Part shown: positions 17,899-26,270 of the stretch, piece by piece
How the letters are laid out: every line of letters begins with the position of its first letter
Numbering within the stretch: the first letter of the stretch is position 1
Source of the DNA: 2-02-FULL-66-14 sp964651335
Lineage (GTDB): Bacteria; Pseudomonadota; Gammaproteobacteria; Burkholderiales; SG8-39
Assembly: GCA_964651335.1 (NCBI GenBank)
Contig: CAZYVT010000007.1
Span: 1 to 64,000, forward strand
Length of the DNA: 64,000 bases
Reading direction: 5' to 3'
Position numbers and translations under genes: made by a program
Notes under the pieces: generated by a model
The model's input: only the letters and a program-made list of their open reading frames with translations
What the model was told of the DNA's origin: nothing
Database searches by the model: none

Positions 17899-18398
17899 GC
17901 GCGGAAAAGCGCCTGAAGGAGCTGGGAATCGAGCTGCCGCCGGTAGCCGCGCCGGTGGCGAACTACGTCAACGCGGTGCGCACGGGAAATCTGCTCTTTC
18001 TCGCAGGCAAAGGCCCCTCCCCGGTGGACGGGCTGCGCCCTCAGGGAAAGCTCGGGCGCGAGTTCACGGTCGAGCAGGGCTATCGGTTTGCGCGCTCCAC
18101 AGGGCTCGCGCTGCTCGCCGTCATGAAGGCTGAACTGGGCAGCCTCGACCGCGTCCGGCGCGTCGTCAAGGTGCTCGGCATGGTGAATGCCGTACCCGAC
18201 TTCACCGACCAGCCGAAGGTGATCAACGGCTGCTCGGATCTGTTGGTCGAGGTTTTCGGGGAACGGGGCCGCCACGCGCGCTCTGCGGTCGGCATGGGTT
18301 CGCTGCCGAACGGGATCCCGGTCGAAATCGAGGCGATCGTCGAAGTGACGGCGCAGCCACGCAAACCGACCCAACGCGGCAAACCACGCGGAAGGTAG
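17895..18398 (+). CDS. RidA (YjgF/YER057c/UK114) family protein
   Basis: 167 residues of the RidA family (enamine/imine deaminase fold, trimeric). The conserved regions GNLLFLAGKGP, ARSTGLALLAVMKAELGSLDRV and VNAVPDFTDQP follow the family order, and the C-terminal GMGSLPNGIPVEIEAIVEV is in place of the usual RxxVxVxxLP.xa.vEie. The position where classical RidA has the carboxylate-binding Arg reads SAVGMGSLPNG, so this belongs to a subgroup lacking that arginine and may not be a standard deaminase. ATG overlaps the upstream oxidase stop. Confidence 0.88.
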   Translation: MSAEKRLKELGIELPPVAAPVANYVNAVRTGNLLFLAGKGPSPVDGLRPQGKLGREFTVEQGYRFARSTGLALLAVMKAELGSLDRVRRVVKVLGMVNAVPDFTDQPKVINGCSDLLVEVFGERGRHARSAVGMGSLPNGIPVEIEAIVEVTAQPRKPTQRGKPRGR

Positions 18399-18443
18399 GC
18401 CGGGGGAAACCGTCTTCCGCTCCCGGAGCAGGGAGGACTCGCA

Positions 18444-18518
18444 ATGGAACACGGCAGATCGTGGCGGCGGCACGCGAGGGGGACCCGGATTGACGCAGCC
18501 GCAGCCCCCGCCGCCTAG
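18444..18518 (+). CDS. Possible 24-residue ORF with a good ribosome-binding site
   Basis: A short frame (MEHGRSWRRHARGTRIDAAA...) preceded by GGGAGG about nine bases upstream, in the 124-bp gap between ridA and orn, just before the convergent orn stop. Arginine-rich start, alanine-rich end, no recognised family. In such GC-rich DNA short frames arise easily, so this is a candidate only. Confidence 0.18.
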   Translation: MEHGRSWRRHARGTRIDAAAAPAA

Positions 18519-18522
18519 GAAG

Positions 18523-19068
18523 TCAAATCGTCATCACGGTCTTGCGGTAGTACTGCAGTTCCTCGATCGATTCGAGGATGTCGGATAGCGCTTCGTGCCT
18601 GCCCTGCTTGACCAGGCCCTTCAAGGCCTCCGGGTTCCAGCGCCTGACCAGCTCCTTCACCGTCGAGACATCGAGGTTGCGGTAGTGGAAATGCGCTTCC
18701 AGCCGCGGCATCCAGCGCGCGAGGAAGCGCCGGTCCTGGCAGATCGAATTGCCGCACAGGGGCGAGACTCCGGCGGGTACGTATAGCGCCAGGAACTCCA
18801 GGGCCAGCGCCTCGGCGTTCGCCTCATCGAGCGTCGAAGCGCGCACCCGTTCGATCAGTCCCGACTTGGCGTGCACGCTCCGGTTCCAGGCGTCCATTGC
18901 GTTGAGGACTTCATCGGGCTGGTGCACCACCAGCACCTTGCCTTCGCTCAGGTGATTGAGATCCGAATCGGTGACGACAAGCGCGATCTCGAGCACGCGG
19001 TCGGATTCGGGCACCAGACCGGACATCTCCATGTCGAGCCAGGCAAGGCGGGTCGGGTCGGCGGCCAT
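18523..19068 (-). CDS. orn: Oligoribonuclease
   Basis: 181-residue DEDDh 3'-5' exonuclease that clears di- to pentaribonucleotides, including pGpG from c-di-GMP breakdown. Exo I is WLDMEMSGL (first Asp/Glu), Exo II lies around FLARWMPRLEAHFHYRNLDVS, and Exo III is HEALSDI (catalytic His, then Asp). Length is that of E. coli Orn. It is divergent from the M48 peptidase gene across 39 bp, the usual betaproteobacterial neighbourhood. Confidence 0.97.
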   Translation of the reverse strand: MAADPTRLAWLDMEMSGLVPESDRVLEIALVVTDSDLNHLSEGKVLVVHQPDEVLNAMDAWNRSVHAKSGLIERVRASTLDEANAEALALEFLALYVPAGVSPLCGNSICQDRRFLARWMPRLEAHFHYRNLDVSTVKELVRRWNPEALKGLVKQGRHEALSDILESIEELQYYRKTVMTI

Positions 19069-19107
19069 GCTTTATTCGTTTGGAGCCCCGCGGTATTCTC
19101 TCACGTC

Positions 19108-20352
19108 ATGGGAAATCCGTTGACGTGGACGTTCGTCGCGGCGCTCGCGGCGGCGACCTGCATCCGTCTGTGGCTCGCCGGGCGCCAGATCCGGCACGTA
19201 CGCGCGCACCGCGATGCCGTGCCCGACGGTTTTTCGGGTGCAATCCCGTTGGCCGCCCACCAGAAGGCCGCCGACTACAGCGTCGCCAGGACGCGGCTGG
19301 GCATCGTCGATCTGCTGATCGGTGTCGCGGCGCTCGCCGCGCTCACCCTCGGCGGGCTGCTGCAGGTGTCGTCGGACGCCTGGGCGGGGCTGCTCGACCC
19401 GGCCGGCCTGTGGCATGGTGTGGCGTTGATCGTGTCCGTGATGGTGCTGCTCTCCGTGCTCGAGCTTCCGTTCACGGTGTACCGGACGTTCGTGCTCGAG
19501 GCGCGGTTCGGCTTCAATCGCATGACGCGCGCGCTTTTCGTCGCCGATCTGGCGCGCCAGGCGGGGCTCGGGCTCGCGCTCGGAGTGCCGCTCGTGGTGC
19601 TGGTGCTGTGGCTGATGGGAGCGATGGGCGAGCGCTGGTGGCTGTACGTCTGGATCGCCTGGATGGCGTTCAACCTCGCGATCCTGCTGATCTATCCGAC
19701 GTTCATCGCGCCGCTCTTCAACCGCTTCACGCCGCTCGAGGATCCGGCGCTCGCCCGGCGCGTCGAGGCGCTGCTGGCGCGCTGCGGGTTCCGCTCGAGC
19801 GGCCTGTTCGTGATGGACGGCTCGAAGCGCTCGACCCACGGCAACGCCTATTTCACCGGCTTCGGCGCGGCAAAGAGGATCGTCTTTTTCGACACGCTGC
19901 TCTCGCGCCTCGCGCCTCCCGAGGTGGAGGCGGTGCTCGCGCATGAGCTGGGCCATTTCAAACGCCACCACGTCTGGAAGCGGGTCGGGGTGCAGTTCGC
20001 GCTCTCGCTGGCGCTGCTCTGGATGCTCGGGCAGCTGATCGGCGAGGCGTGGTTCTACGAGGGGCTGGGCGTTACCACCCGCTCCACGGCCATCGCGCTG
20101 CTGCTGTTTTTCCTTGCGATGCCGGTGTTCGCGTTCTTCCTGCAGCCGGTGACGAGCCTGTACTCGCGCAGGCACGAATTCGAAGCCGACGCGTACGCGG
20201 CCTCGCACGCGAGCGCCGCGGAGCTGGTGAAGGCGCTGGTCAAGCTGTATCAGGACAATGCCGCCACGCTCACGCCGGACCCGCTGCATTCGGCGTTTTA
20301 CGACTCCCATCCACCCGCGGCGACCCGGATCGCGCGACTGAGGACGACATGA
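19108..20352 (+). CDS. M48 family integral-membrane metallopeptidase (Ste24-like)
   Basis: 414-residue zinc protease of the Ste24/CaaX-prenyl-protease type, probably in membrane protein quality control. About five to seven membrane helices surround the catalytic site HELGHFKRHH (zinc ligands are the two His); the third ligand lies in RRHEFEADAYAA. The ATG at 19108 begins a hydrophobic signal anchor; the frame is open further upstream only through orn. It is co-transcribed with phhB and the DUF2007 gene with overlapping or adjacent stops and starts. Confidence 0.93.
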   Translation: MGNPLTWTFVAALAAATCIRLWLAGRQIRHVRAHRDAVPDGFSGAIPLAAHQKAADYSVARTRLGIVDLLIGVAALAALTLGGLLQVSSDAWAGLLDPAGLWHGVALIVSVMVLLSVLELPFTVYRTFVLEARFGFNRMTRALFVADLARQAGLGLALGVPLVVLVLWLMGAMGERWWLYVWIAWMAFNLAILLIYPTFIAPLFNRFTPLEDPALARRVEALLARCGFRSSGLFVMDGSKRSTHGNAYFTGFGAAKRIVFFDTLLSRLAPPEVEAVLAHELGHFKRHHVWKRVGVQFALSLALLWMLGQLIGEAWFYEGLGVTTRSTAIALLLFFLAMPVFAFFLQPVTSLYSRRHEFEADAYAASHASAAELVKALVKLYQDNAATLTPDPLHSAFYDSHPPAATRIARLRTT

Positions 20353-20678
20353 ACGACCTGTTGAGCAAGAAATGCAAACCCTGCGAAGGCGGCGTTGCGC
20401 CGTATTCCACGCCGCAGGCGAACGACATGCTGAAGGCGCTGAAAGGCTGGATCATCGAGAACGGCAGGCTCGTCAAGCTCTACCCGTTCAAGAACTACTA
20501 CCAGACCATGGCATTCGTAAACGCGCTTGCCTGGATCTCGCACCGCGAGGACCATCACCCCGATCTGGCGGTCGGCTACAACCAGTGCAGAGTGGCGTAT
20601 TGGACGCACGCCATCGGCGGCCTGTCGGAGAACGATTTCATCTGCGCCGCAAAGTGCGATTCGCTGCTCGATCTCTAG
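20349..20678 (+). CDS. phhB: Pterin-4a-carbinolamine dehydratase
   Basis: 109-residue PCD/DCoH-family enzyme that dehydrates 4a-hydroxytetrahydropterin, recycling the cofactor of phenylalanine hydroxylase. The active-site triad region HREDHHPDL followed by VAYWTHAIGGLSENDFICAAK is intact. The N-terminus has a CxxC (KKCKPCEGG) seen in many bacterial members. Its ATG overlaps the M48 stop by 4 bp. No phhA is visible in the window. Confidence 0.95.
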   Translation: MNDLLSKKCKPCEGGVAPYSTPQANDMLKALKGWIIENGRLVKLYPFKNYYQTMAFVNALAWISHREDHHPDLAVGYNQCRVAYWTHAIGGLSENDFICAAKCDSLLDL

Positions 20679-20679
20679 C

Positions 20680-20985
20680 GTGAAGCGCGTCTACAGCTCG
20701 TTCAATCTTGCCGCCGTGCATCACGCGAAAAACGTACTCGAGGCCGAGGGGATCCGTGCGACGGTGCGCAACGAGCATCTGTCCTCGGCGATGGGCGAGC
20801 TGCCTCCCGCCGAATGCCAGATCGAACTCTGGGTTCTGCGCGACGAGGACAGGGTTCGCGCCGAAGCACTGCTGCGCGACGGGCCGCGGGCAAGCGGCGC
20901 GCCGTGGCGCTGCGCCGCCTGCGGCGAGGCCTCGGAGACCCAGTTCACGCAGTGCTGGAAATGCGGCGCAATTCGCGGCAGCTGA
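20680..20985 (+). CDS. DUF2007 (signal-transducing PII-like) protein with C-terminal zinc ribbon
   Basis: 101 residues. The first 65 form the DUF2007 fold (KRVYSSFNLAAVHHAKNVLEAEGI...ELWVLRDEDRVRAEALL). The last 30 hold two CxxC pairs (CAACGEASETQFTQCWKCG), a RanBP2-like zinc finger seen in some betaproteobacterial members. GTG start, 1 bp after the phhB stop. Function unknown; the zinc ribbon suggests protein or nucleic-acid binding. Confidence 0.85.
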   Translation: MKRVYSSFNLAAVHHAKNVLEAEGIRATVRNEHLSSAMGELPPAECQIELWVLRDEDRVRAEALLRDGPRASGAPWRCAACGEASETQFTQCWKCGAIRGS

Positions 20986-21052
20986 ACTTCTAGGCGCACG
21001 CCCCGGGCGCGCCGGGTTTGACCCCCTCGCGCGCGGGAGCGCGCCGCTTCGT

Positions 21053-21958
21053 TCACAGCACCCGTGCCGCGCCGAGGACGATGAGGATGAACACCCACAG
21101 GACGAGCGCGCGCCAGAGCAGGCCGACTGCGCTGTCGAGGAACGGACTGTCGGCGAGCTCGCCCACGCCGAGGTCGGGGCGCGCCTCGACCCCGCCCGGC
21201 TCGTTGAGCGGCATGCCCAGGCGAACGCCCAGGGCGCCTGCTCCCGCCGCGAGCACGACTCCCATCTGACGATCCGGCCAGGCGCGCGCCTGCGTGCGCC
21301 AGCAATATGCGGCGTCTTCGAAATCGCCCACCACCGCGAACGCCGCGGCAGTCAGCCGCGCCGCGGGCCACTCGAGAACCGTGTACACCTGTTCGGCGGT
21401 GCGCCCGAACGCACCGAGCCTGGCCCAGCGATTCCTCAAAAACATTGCGAGCCGGTACAGGATCGCGCCGCCGGGACCCGGCAACAGCACGAACCAGAAC
21501 AGCACTCCGAATACGTGCCGGTGCGACGCAGTGAGCGCTTCTTCGATCGCGAGCCGGATGACTTCCTCGCGGCTGCAGTGCGTCGCCGGTTCGCCGCGCC
21601 ACGCCCCCAGCGCGGCGCGGGCGCGATCCAGATCGCCCTCGCGGATCGCCGCCTGTACGTCCGTGAAGTAATGGCTGAACTGGCGAAAACCGAGCGTGAG
21701 GTAGAGCGCCGCGATGTTGAACGCAAGCGCGAGGAGCGGATTGACCCAATCCAGGAAATTGTGCAGGGCGATTGCGCCCAGCACGGGCGGCAGGACCGCG
21801 ATCAGCCACGCGATCGTGCCGTGACGCATCTCGCCTGCGTTGAAGGAGGTCTCGAGCCAGCTTGCGCAGTTCGACAGCAGCGCGAGCCAGGCTTTGCGGT
21901 CCCCGAGCGGCTGCCATTGCTCGAGCAGCAATGCGGCAACGATGGCGATCACGGCCAT
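21053..21958 (-). CDS. CobD/CbiB family membrane protein (AmpE-like)
   Basis: 301-residue membrane protein related to adenosylcobinamide-phosphate synthase CobD/CbiB and to the signalling modulator AmpE. Membrane segments lie near the N-terminus, at 50-90, around 150-190 (FWFVLLPGPGGAILYRLA) and at the C-terminus. Without other cobalamin genes nearby, the AmpE-like or unknown role is more likely than cobamide synthesis. It is 29 bp downstream of the Nudix gene and convergent with the DUF2007 gene. Confidence 0.8.
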   Translation of the reverse strand: MAVIAIVAALLLEQWQPLGDRKAWLALLSNCASWLETSFNAGEMRHGTIAWLIAVLPPVLGAIALHNFLDWVNPLLALAFNIAALYLTLGFRQFSHYFTDVQAAIREGDLDRARAALGAWRGEPATHCSREEVIRLAIEEALTASHRHVFGVLFWFVLLPGPGGAILYRLAMFLRNRWARLGAFGRTAEQVYTVLEWPAARLTAAAFAVVGDFEDAAYCWRTQARAWPDRQMGVVLAAGAGALGVRLGMPLNEPGGVEARPDLGVGELADSPFLDSAVGLLWRALVLWVFILIVLGAARVL

Positions 21959-21987
21959 ATCGCGGTCGAAGATAGCACAGCGAGGAC

Positions 21988-22620
21988 TTATCCGATCCCG
22001 GCGGCAAGATGACGGTACAGGTTGACGAGCATTCCCGCGGTCGCGCCCCAGATGTAGTAGCTGCGGTAGGGAATGGCGTAGTAATGCACCACGCGTCCCT
22101 GGAATTCACGCGCGTGCCGTTGATGGTGTGCGGGATCCAGCAGGAAGGAGAGCGGCACCTCGAACACCTCCTCCACCTCGAAGGCGTCCGGGCTGAGCGC
22201 GAAAGGCGGCGTCACCAGCCCGACGACCGGCGACACGCGAAAGCCGGTGCGGGTGTGGTAGTCCGCGAGCCTGCCGAGCAGCTCGATGTGTTCCGGAGCG
22301 AGGCCGATCTCCTCCCGCGTCTCGCGCAGCGCAGTCGCTTCGGGCGACGCGTCGCGTGCCTCGGCGCGTCCGCCCGGAAAGCTGACCTGGCCCGAGTGGT
22401 CCCTCAAATGCGCGGTGCGGCGAGTGAACAGCACGGTCAGCTCCGCGGGCCGGGTGACGATCGGGACCAGCACGGACGCCGCCTTGAGCAGAGATGCATC
22501 GGGTCGCGCGTCCTGGTCCCCGTAGACCGTTTCCGCAGGTACGGCCGGGGTTGCGAAATGCCGCCGCAGCCAGGCCGAGTCGAGCTCGAGCGCCCTGTCG
22601 TGGATCAGCGTCGCCCGCAT
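21988..22620 (-). CDS. CoA pyrophosphatase, Nudix family
   Basis: 210-residue Nudix hydrolase of the NudL/CoA-diphosphatase group. The upstream UPF0035-type motif (LLFTRRTAHLRDHSGQVSFPGGR split at about 75-95) and the Nudix helix ALRETREEIGL are present. The acidic position of the Nudix box before the helix is DAS rather than Glu, as is usual in this subgroup. The C-terminal YIWGATAGMLVNLYRHL matches family ends. The ATG at 22620 gives normal length, but the frame runs on into the assembly gap 8 bp away, so an earlier start cannot be excluded. Confidence 0.85.
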   Translation of the reverse strand: MRATLIHDRALELDSAWLRRHFATPAVPAETVYGDQDARPDASLLKAASVLVPIVTRPAELTVLFTRRTAHLRDHSGQVSFPGGRAEARDASPEATALRETREEIGLAPEHIELLGRLADYHTRTGFRVSPVVGLVTPPFALSPDAFEVEEVFEVPLSFLLDPAHHQRHAREFQGRVVHYYAIPYRSYYIWGATAGMLVNLYRHLAAGIG

Positions 22621-22628
22621 CCGGAATA

Positions 22629-22728
22629 NNNNNNNNNNNNNNNNNNNNNNNNNNNNNNNNNNNNNNNNNNNNNNNNNNNNNNNNNNNNNNNNNNNNNNNN
22701 NNNNNNNNNNNNNNNNNNNNNNNNNNNN
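22629..22728. other. Assembly gap (100 N)
   Basis: Exactly 100 ambiguous bases, the conventional filler for a scaffold gap of unknown true size. The right edge begins at a strong GC hairpin, a likely reason for the break. Genes could be missing here, for example TRAP permease subunits for the adjacent binding protein. Confidence 0.97.
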
Positions 22729-22755
22729 AAAACGCCGCCCTCGGGCGGCGTTTTT
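22729..22755 (-). terminator. Bidirectional intrinsic terminator after dctP
   Basis: AAAA, CGCCGCCC, TC, GGGCGGCG, TTTTT. The 8-bp GC stem is flanked by A and T runs on both sides and can terminate in either direction. It lies 15 bp past the stop of the leftward TRAP gene and directly at the scaffold gap. Confidence 0.85.
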
Positions 22756-22769
22756 GCTGGTGCAGCCGG

Positions 22770-23759
22770 CTACTTGATCGCCTGCAGCCTGTCGAATACG
22801 TCCTTGGGCCAGGGAAGCGCCGAGCCGTCCGGCTGCTTGCCTTCCTGGTAGAACTTCGCGACCGCGGCGATGAACGGCTTGCGGTCCACCATCACGACGG
22901 TCTTGCCGCGCTTCGAGAAATCGGTCATCAGCTTCTTCTCGATCTCGATGATCTCGCCGGTTGCCTTCGCCGCGGCCTCCAGGTACACGGCCTGGAAGGT
23001 CTTCTTGTCGGCGTCGGAGAGCTTCGCCCACAGCGGCCCGCCGATGATCGTCAGCAGCGCGTCGGTGATGTGCGCCGTGATGTTGATGTGCGACTGCACC
23101 TCGTAGAACTTCTTGGCGTCGATCGTGGGCAAGGGGTTTTCCTGGGCATCGACCGTCTTGTTCTGCAGTGCCAGGTACACCTCGGCGAACGCGATCGGCG
23201 TCGGGTTTGCGCCCACCGCGCGCGGAAACAGCGTGTACAGCGGCGCATCCGGAACGCGGATCTTCAGCCCTTTCATGTCCTCGGGCCTGTTGAGGGCCTT
23301 GTTGGCCGTGGTCTGGCGATTGCCGTAATACGTGATCGCCACCACCTTGTTGCCGCCGGAACCCTTCTGGTAGCCGTCGGCGAGCTCCTGGAACAGCTTC
23401 GACTGCGTGTACTTCTTCCAGTGCTCGAAATCGCGGAACATGAACGGCGCGCCGCCGATCGCGATCGGCCGGTAGCTGCGCTCCGCGAACAGCTGCCCGG
23501 TGTAGATGATGTCCACCGTGCCCAGCGTCAGCCCCTGGTTGATGTCGGTTTCCTTGCCGAGCGAGGAGGCCGGAAACACGTCCATCGCATAGCGGTTCGC
23601 CGTGCGCTTGCCGATCTCGCCGGCAGCCCAGACCGCCGCCGTGTGGTACGGCTCGCTGGTCTCGTAGACATGCGCAAACTTGAGTTTTTGCTGCGCCAAC
23701 GCAGTCGCCGGCACGGCAAGCGCCAGTGCGGCCGCAAGCACCGCGATTCTGAGTTTCAT
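22770..23759 (-). CDS. dctP: TRAP transporter substrate-binding protein, DctP family
   Basis: 329-residue periplasmic binding protein for a TRAP dicarboxylate- or organic-acid-type transporter. The signal peptide ends ALA before QQKLKFAHV. Mature landmarks are DINQGLTLGTVDI, RPEDMKGLKIRVPDAPLY and the arginine-containing ligand region, with AFAEVYLALQNKTVDAQENPL. No dctQ/dctM permease gene follows on this strand before the terminator and gap, and upstream is a quinone oxidoreductase gene 16 bp away. The partner permease may lie in the gap or elsewhere. Ligand unknown. Confidence 0.93.
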   Translation of the reverse strand: MKLRIAVLAAALALAVPATALAQQKLKFAHVYETSEPYHTAAVWAAGEIGKRTANRYAMDVFPASSLGKETDINQGLTLGTVDIIYTGQLFAERSYRPIAIGGAPFMFRDFEHWKKYTQSKLFQELADGYQKGSGGNKVVAITYYGNRQTTANKALNRPEDMKGLKIRVPDAPLYTLFPRAVGANPTPIAFAEVYLALQNKTVDAQENPLPTIDAKKFYEVQSHINITAHITDALLTIIGGPLWAKLSDADKKTFQAVYLEAAAKATGEIIEIEKKLMTDFSKRGKTVVMVDRKPFIAAVAKFYQEGKQPDGSALPWPKDVFDRLQAIK

Positions 23760-23775
23760 GGATTGTTCCCCCTCT

Positions 23776-24747
23776 CTAAGGCAGCAGAATAACCGAACCC
23801 GTGGTCTTGCGCGATTCGAGATCGCGATGCGCCTGCTGCGCGTCGGCGAGCTTGTAGCGCGCGGAGATCTCGATCTTCACTTTGCCGGATTTCACCACCC
23901 CGAACAGGGCGTTCGCCGCCGCCTCGAGGTCGCCGCGCGCCGCGATGTAAGTGATGAGCGTCGGGCGAGTGAGATAGAGCGATCCCTTCTGCGCCAGCAC
24001 GCCGATGTTCACCGGCGCCACCGCGCCGGAGGCGTTGCCGAAGGAGACCATCATGCCGAGCGGCCGCAGACAATCGAGCGACCCCTCCCAGGTGGTCTTG
24101 CCCACCGAGTCGTAGACCACCGGCACCCCCTTGCCTCCGGTGAGCTCCTTTACGCGCGCAGCGAAATTTTCGCGCGTGTAGACGATCGTGTGGTCGCAGC
24201 CATGGGATTTCGCGATCGCCGCCTTTGCGTCCGATCCGACCGTGCCGATCACGGTCGCGCCCAACACCTTGAGCCATTGGCAGGCGATCAGTCCCACTCC
24301 GCCCGCGGCGGCATGAAGCAGCACCGTGTCCCCCGGCTTCACGGCGAACGTGCGGTGGATCAGGTACCAGGCGGTCATTCCCTTCAGCATCATCGACGCC
24401 GCCTGCTCCTCCGAGATCGCCTCCGGAATCTTCACCAGCCGGTCGGCGGGCGCCACGCGCGCTTCCGCGTAGGCACCGATCTGGTTGGTGTAGGCGACGC
24501 GATCGCCGATCTTCAGCTGCGTGACACCGGGGCCGACTGCTTCGACCGCTCCTGCGCCCTCGTTGCCCGCACCCGACGGCAGCGGCAGCGAATACAGGCC
24601 GGAGCGCTGATAGGTGTCGATGAAATTGACCCCGATCGCGGCGTGCCGGACGCGCACCTGGCCGGGGCCCGGCTCGGGCACGGTCACGTCATCGAGCTGC
24701 AGGACTTCGGGGCCGCCGGTCTTGTGAAAGCGCACTGCTTTTGTCAT
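23776..24747 (-). CDS. qor: NADPH:quinone oxidoreductase, zinc-independent MDR family
   Basis: 323-residue quinone oxidoreductase of the QorA type. The GroES-like N-terminal half (MTKAVRFHKTGGPEVLQL, GVNFIDTYQRSGLY) lacks zinc ligands. The Rossmann half has HAAAGGVGLIACQWLKVLGA for NADPH binding. The C-terminal HRDLESRKTTGSVILLP is the standard family end. It probably reduces small quinones or enones and protects against redox stress. Same direction as dctP with a 16-bp gap. Confidence 0.95.
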   Translation of the reverse strand: MTKAVRFHKTGGPEVLQLDDVTVPEPGPGQVRVRHAAIGVNFIDTYQRSGLYSLPLPSGAGNEGAGAVEAVGPGVTQLKIGDRVAYTNQIGAYAEARVAPADRLVKIPEAISEEQAASMMLKGMTAWYLIHRTFAVKPGDTVLLHAAAGGVGLIACQWLKVLGATVIGTVGSDAKAAIAKSHGCDHTIVYTRENFAARVKELTGGKGVPVVYDSVGKTTWEGSLDCLRPLGMMVSFGNASGAVAPVNIGVLAQKGSLYLTRPTLITYIAARGDLEAAANALFGVVKSGKVKIEISARYKLADAQQAHRDLESRKTTGSVILLP

Positions 24748-24759
24748 GTCTCGATCTCC

Positions 24760-25884
24760 TCAGTGGAACAGCGTCAGCACGCCAGTGTAGCCGTACAGCC
24801 GGTCGTGCGAAATCTCGCCGCTGCAGAAAAATCCGACCAGCGGCACTTCGCCGAGCGCCTCCCGCACCAGTTCGAGTTCGGCGCCCCTGCGTCCGAACAT
24901 GTGCTCGCCGCGCCCGACGCAGGAGAAGTAGAGAGCGCCCTTTGGCGGCGCGGCAAGGCCCGCCCTGAGCTCCGCGAGAATGCGCGCCAGGTCCTCGCGC
25001 GCGCTGGCCGCGTCGCGCTTGCAAAACAGGATCTCCGAATTCCGCTCTACGGCGTCGCCGATCGCGATCAGCTTTTTCCGCGGGTCGATCGCGACCAGGT
25101 TGCGCACCAGGTAGTCTCCGCCCGCGCGCCGGTCGGCCTGTCCGGAGCCGGGGACGCTCAATCCAACATGGACGAACTGCGCGGCTCGCTCAAGATCGCG
25201 CGCCAGCAATTCCCCCACGTCTTCGCGGAACACATCGAGGGCGGGACGCCCGTCCAGAGTGACGATCACGTTCGCGACGCACTCGGTCACGCGATGGCGG
25301 GGAGTGCCCCCGCTCTCCGCCATTGCCTGCAGCGGGCTGCAGCCTTGAGTCAGCCGGGTCTTCACGCCGACCTCGGTGCTGAGAAGCACGCCGGACAGCC
25401 CTCCCGAGATGACGTCCTTCGCCACCTGCACGCTGCGTCCGCGCGAGCTGGACAGGCCACCCACCAGGTAGCCGCTTTCGACCTTCGAAGACATGTCGGC
25501 GATCAGTGCTGCAATGTCAGGCGTATTCGGGTCGGCGTGCACCACGGCGAAATGCGCCGCGCCGGGTGCGACGGGGGCGCGCGAGCGCCCCGAAAATACA
25601 TGGTATTGCCCCTTCTGCAGATCAGTCGCCATGAGGACCAGCGCCGGTTCGTCGAGATATTCGATCCCGGTCGCTAGGATCCCGACGCCGACCGTGCCTA
25701 CCCAATCGACAATGCCGGTCCGGACGCGCAATTCGGCGACGATCCTCTCCGCGTGCGGCACCAGTGCGTCGGTGAAGTAGATGAAACCAAGCCCAGTTCC
25801 CGCAGAACCAAGCTGCGCAACGCAGGCATCGACGCATTCCTGCCACGTCGCGCCCGACGCATGCGCGTAGCGGAAGCGGCTCAC
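24760..25884 (-). CDS. FIST domain sensory protein
   Basis: 374-residue soluble protein with FIST N-terminal (about 10-205) and FIST_C (about 215-360) domains. Typical features are FIYFTDALVPHAERIVAEL, VGGLSSSRG near the end of FIST_N, and KGALYFSCVGRGEHMFGR and VPLVGFFCSGEI in FIST_C. FIST modules are proposed to bind small ligands such as amino acids. No output domain is attached. GTG start overlapping the PhaM-like stop by 4 bp, which suggests co-expression. Confidence 0.9.
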   Translation of the reverse strand: MSRFRYAHASGATWQECVDACVAQLGSAGTGLGFIYFTDALVPHAERIVAELRVRTGIVDWVGTVGVGILATGIEYLDEPALVLMATDLQKGQYHVFSGRSRAPVAPGAAHFAVVHADPNTPDIAALIADMSSKVESGYLVGGLSSSRGRSVQVAKDVISGGLSGVLLSTEVGVKTRLTQGCSPLQAMAESGGTPRHRVTECVANVIVTLDGRPALDVFREDVGELLARDLERAAQFVHVGLSVPGSGQADRRAGGDYLVRNLVAIDPRKKLIAIGDAVERNSEILFCKRDAASAREDLARILAELRAGLAAPPKGALYFSCVGRGEHMFGRRGAELELVREALGEVPLVGFFCSGEISHDRLYGYTGVLTLFH

Positions 25885-26267
25885 TTGCGGTTCTTCGGCT
25901 GCGCGGGCGGCTCTCCCGGCTTGGGCGCCGGCGCGCTTCCGCTCATCGCCTGCTGCAGGGCCGTCCAGGGCCAGAGCATCGGGTTCGGCTGCTGGGCGCC
26001 GGCCGAGGCCGCTTCCATTCCCGCTTCCGCGGTCGCCCGCATCGCCTGCAGCGCTGCCTTCTGTACCTCGAGCCCCTGAATCGCCATGCGCAGCATATTG
26101 AGGTTCATCGAAAGCCAGGCTTCGACCGCCCTCAGCTCGGCGACGCGCTTTTCAATCTCCTGTGGATCGAGCGTGGGCATTGCCATCCCCGGCACCGGAA
26201 TGCCGAGCGGACTCCAGAGGCGGCGGAACATCTCGAACGGGTCCTGCGGGGTCTGGGAATCGGCCAT
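25881..26267 (-). CDS. PhaM-like polyhydroxyalkanoate granule regulatory protein
   Basis: 128 residues: DPFEMFRRLWSPLGIPVPGM, then a long helix (LDPQEIEKRVAELRAVEAWLSMNLNMLRMAIQGLEVQKAAL), and a Pro/Ala/Lys-rich tail. This matches the PhaM organisation in betaproteobacteria, where the protein activates PHA synthase and tethers granules to the nucleoid by its basic tail. The tail here is short (PGEPPAQPKNRK), so DNA binding may be weak. It stands between FIST and patatin genes on one transcript. Confidence 0.82.
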   Translation of the reverse strand: MADSQTPQDPFEMFRRLWSPLGIPVPGMAMPTLDPQEIEKRVAELRAVEAWLSMNLNMLRMAIQGLEVQKAALQAMRATAEAGMEAASAGAQQPNPMLWPWTALQQAMSGSAPAPKPGEPPAQPKNRK

Positions 26268-26270
26268 GGT

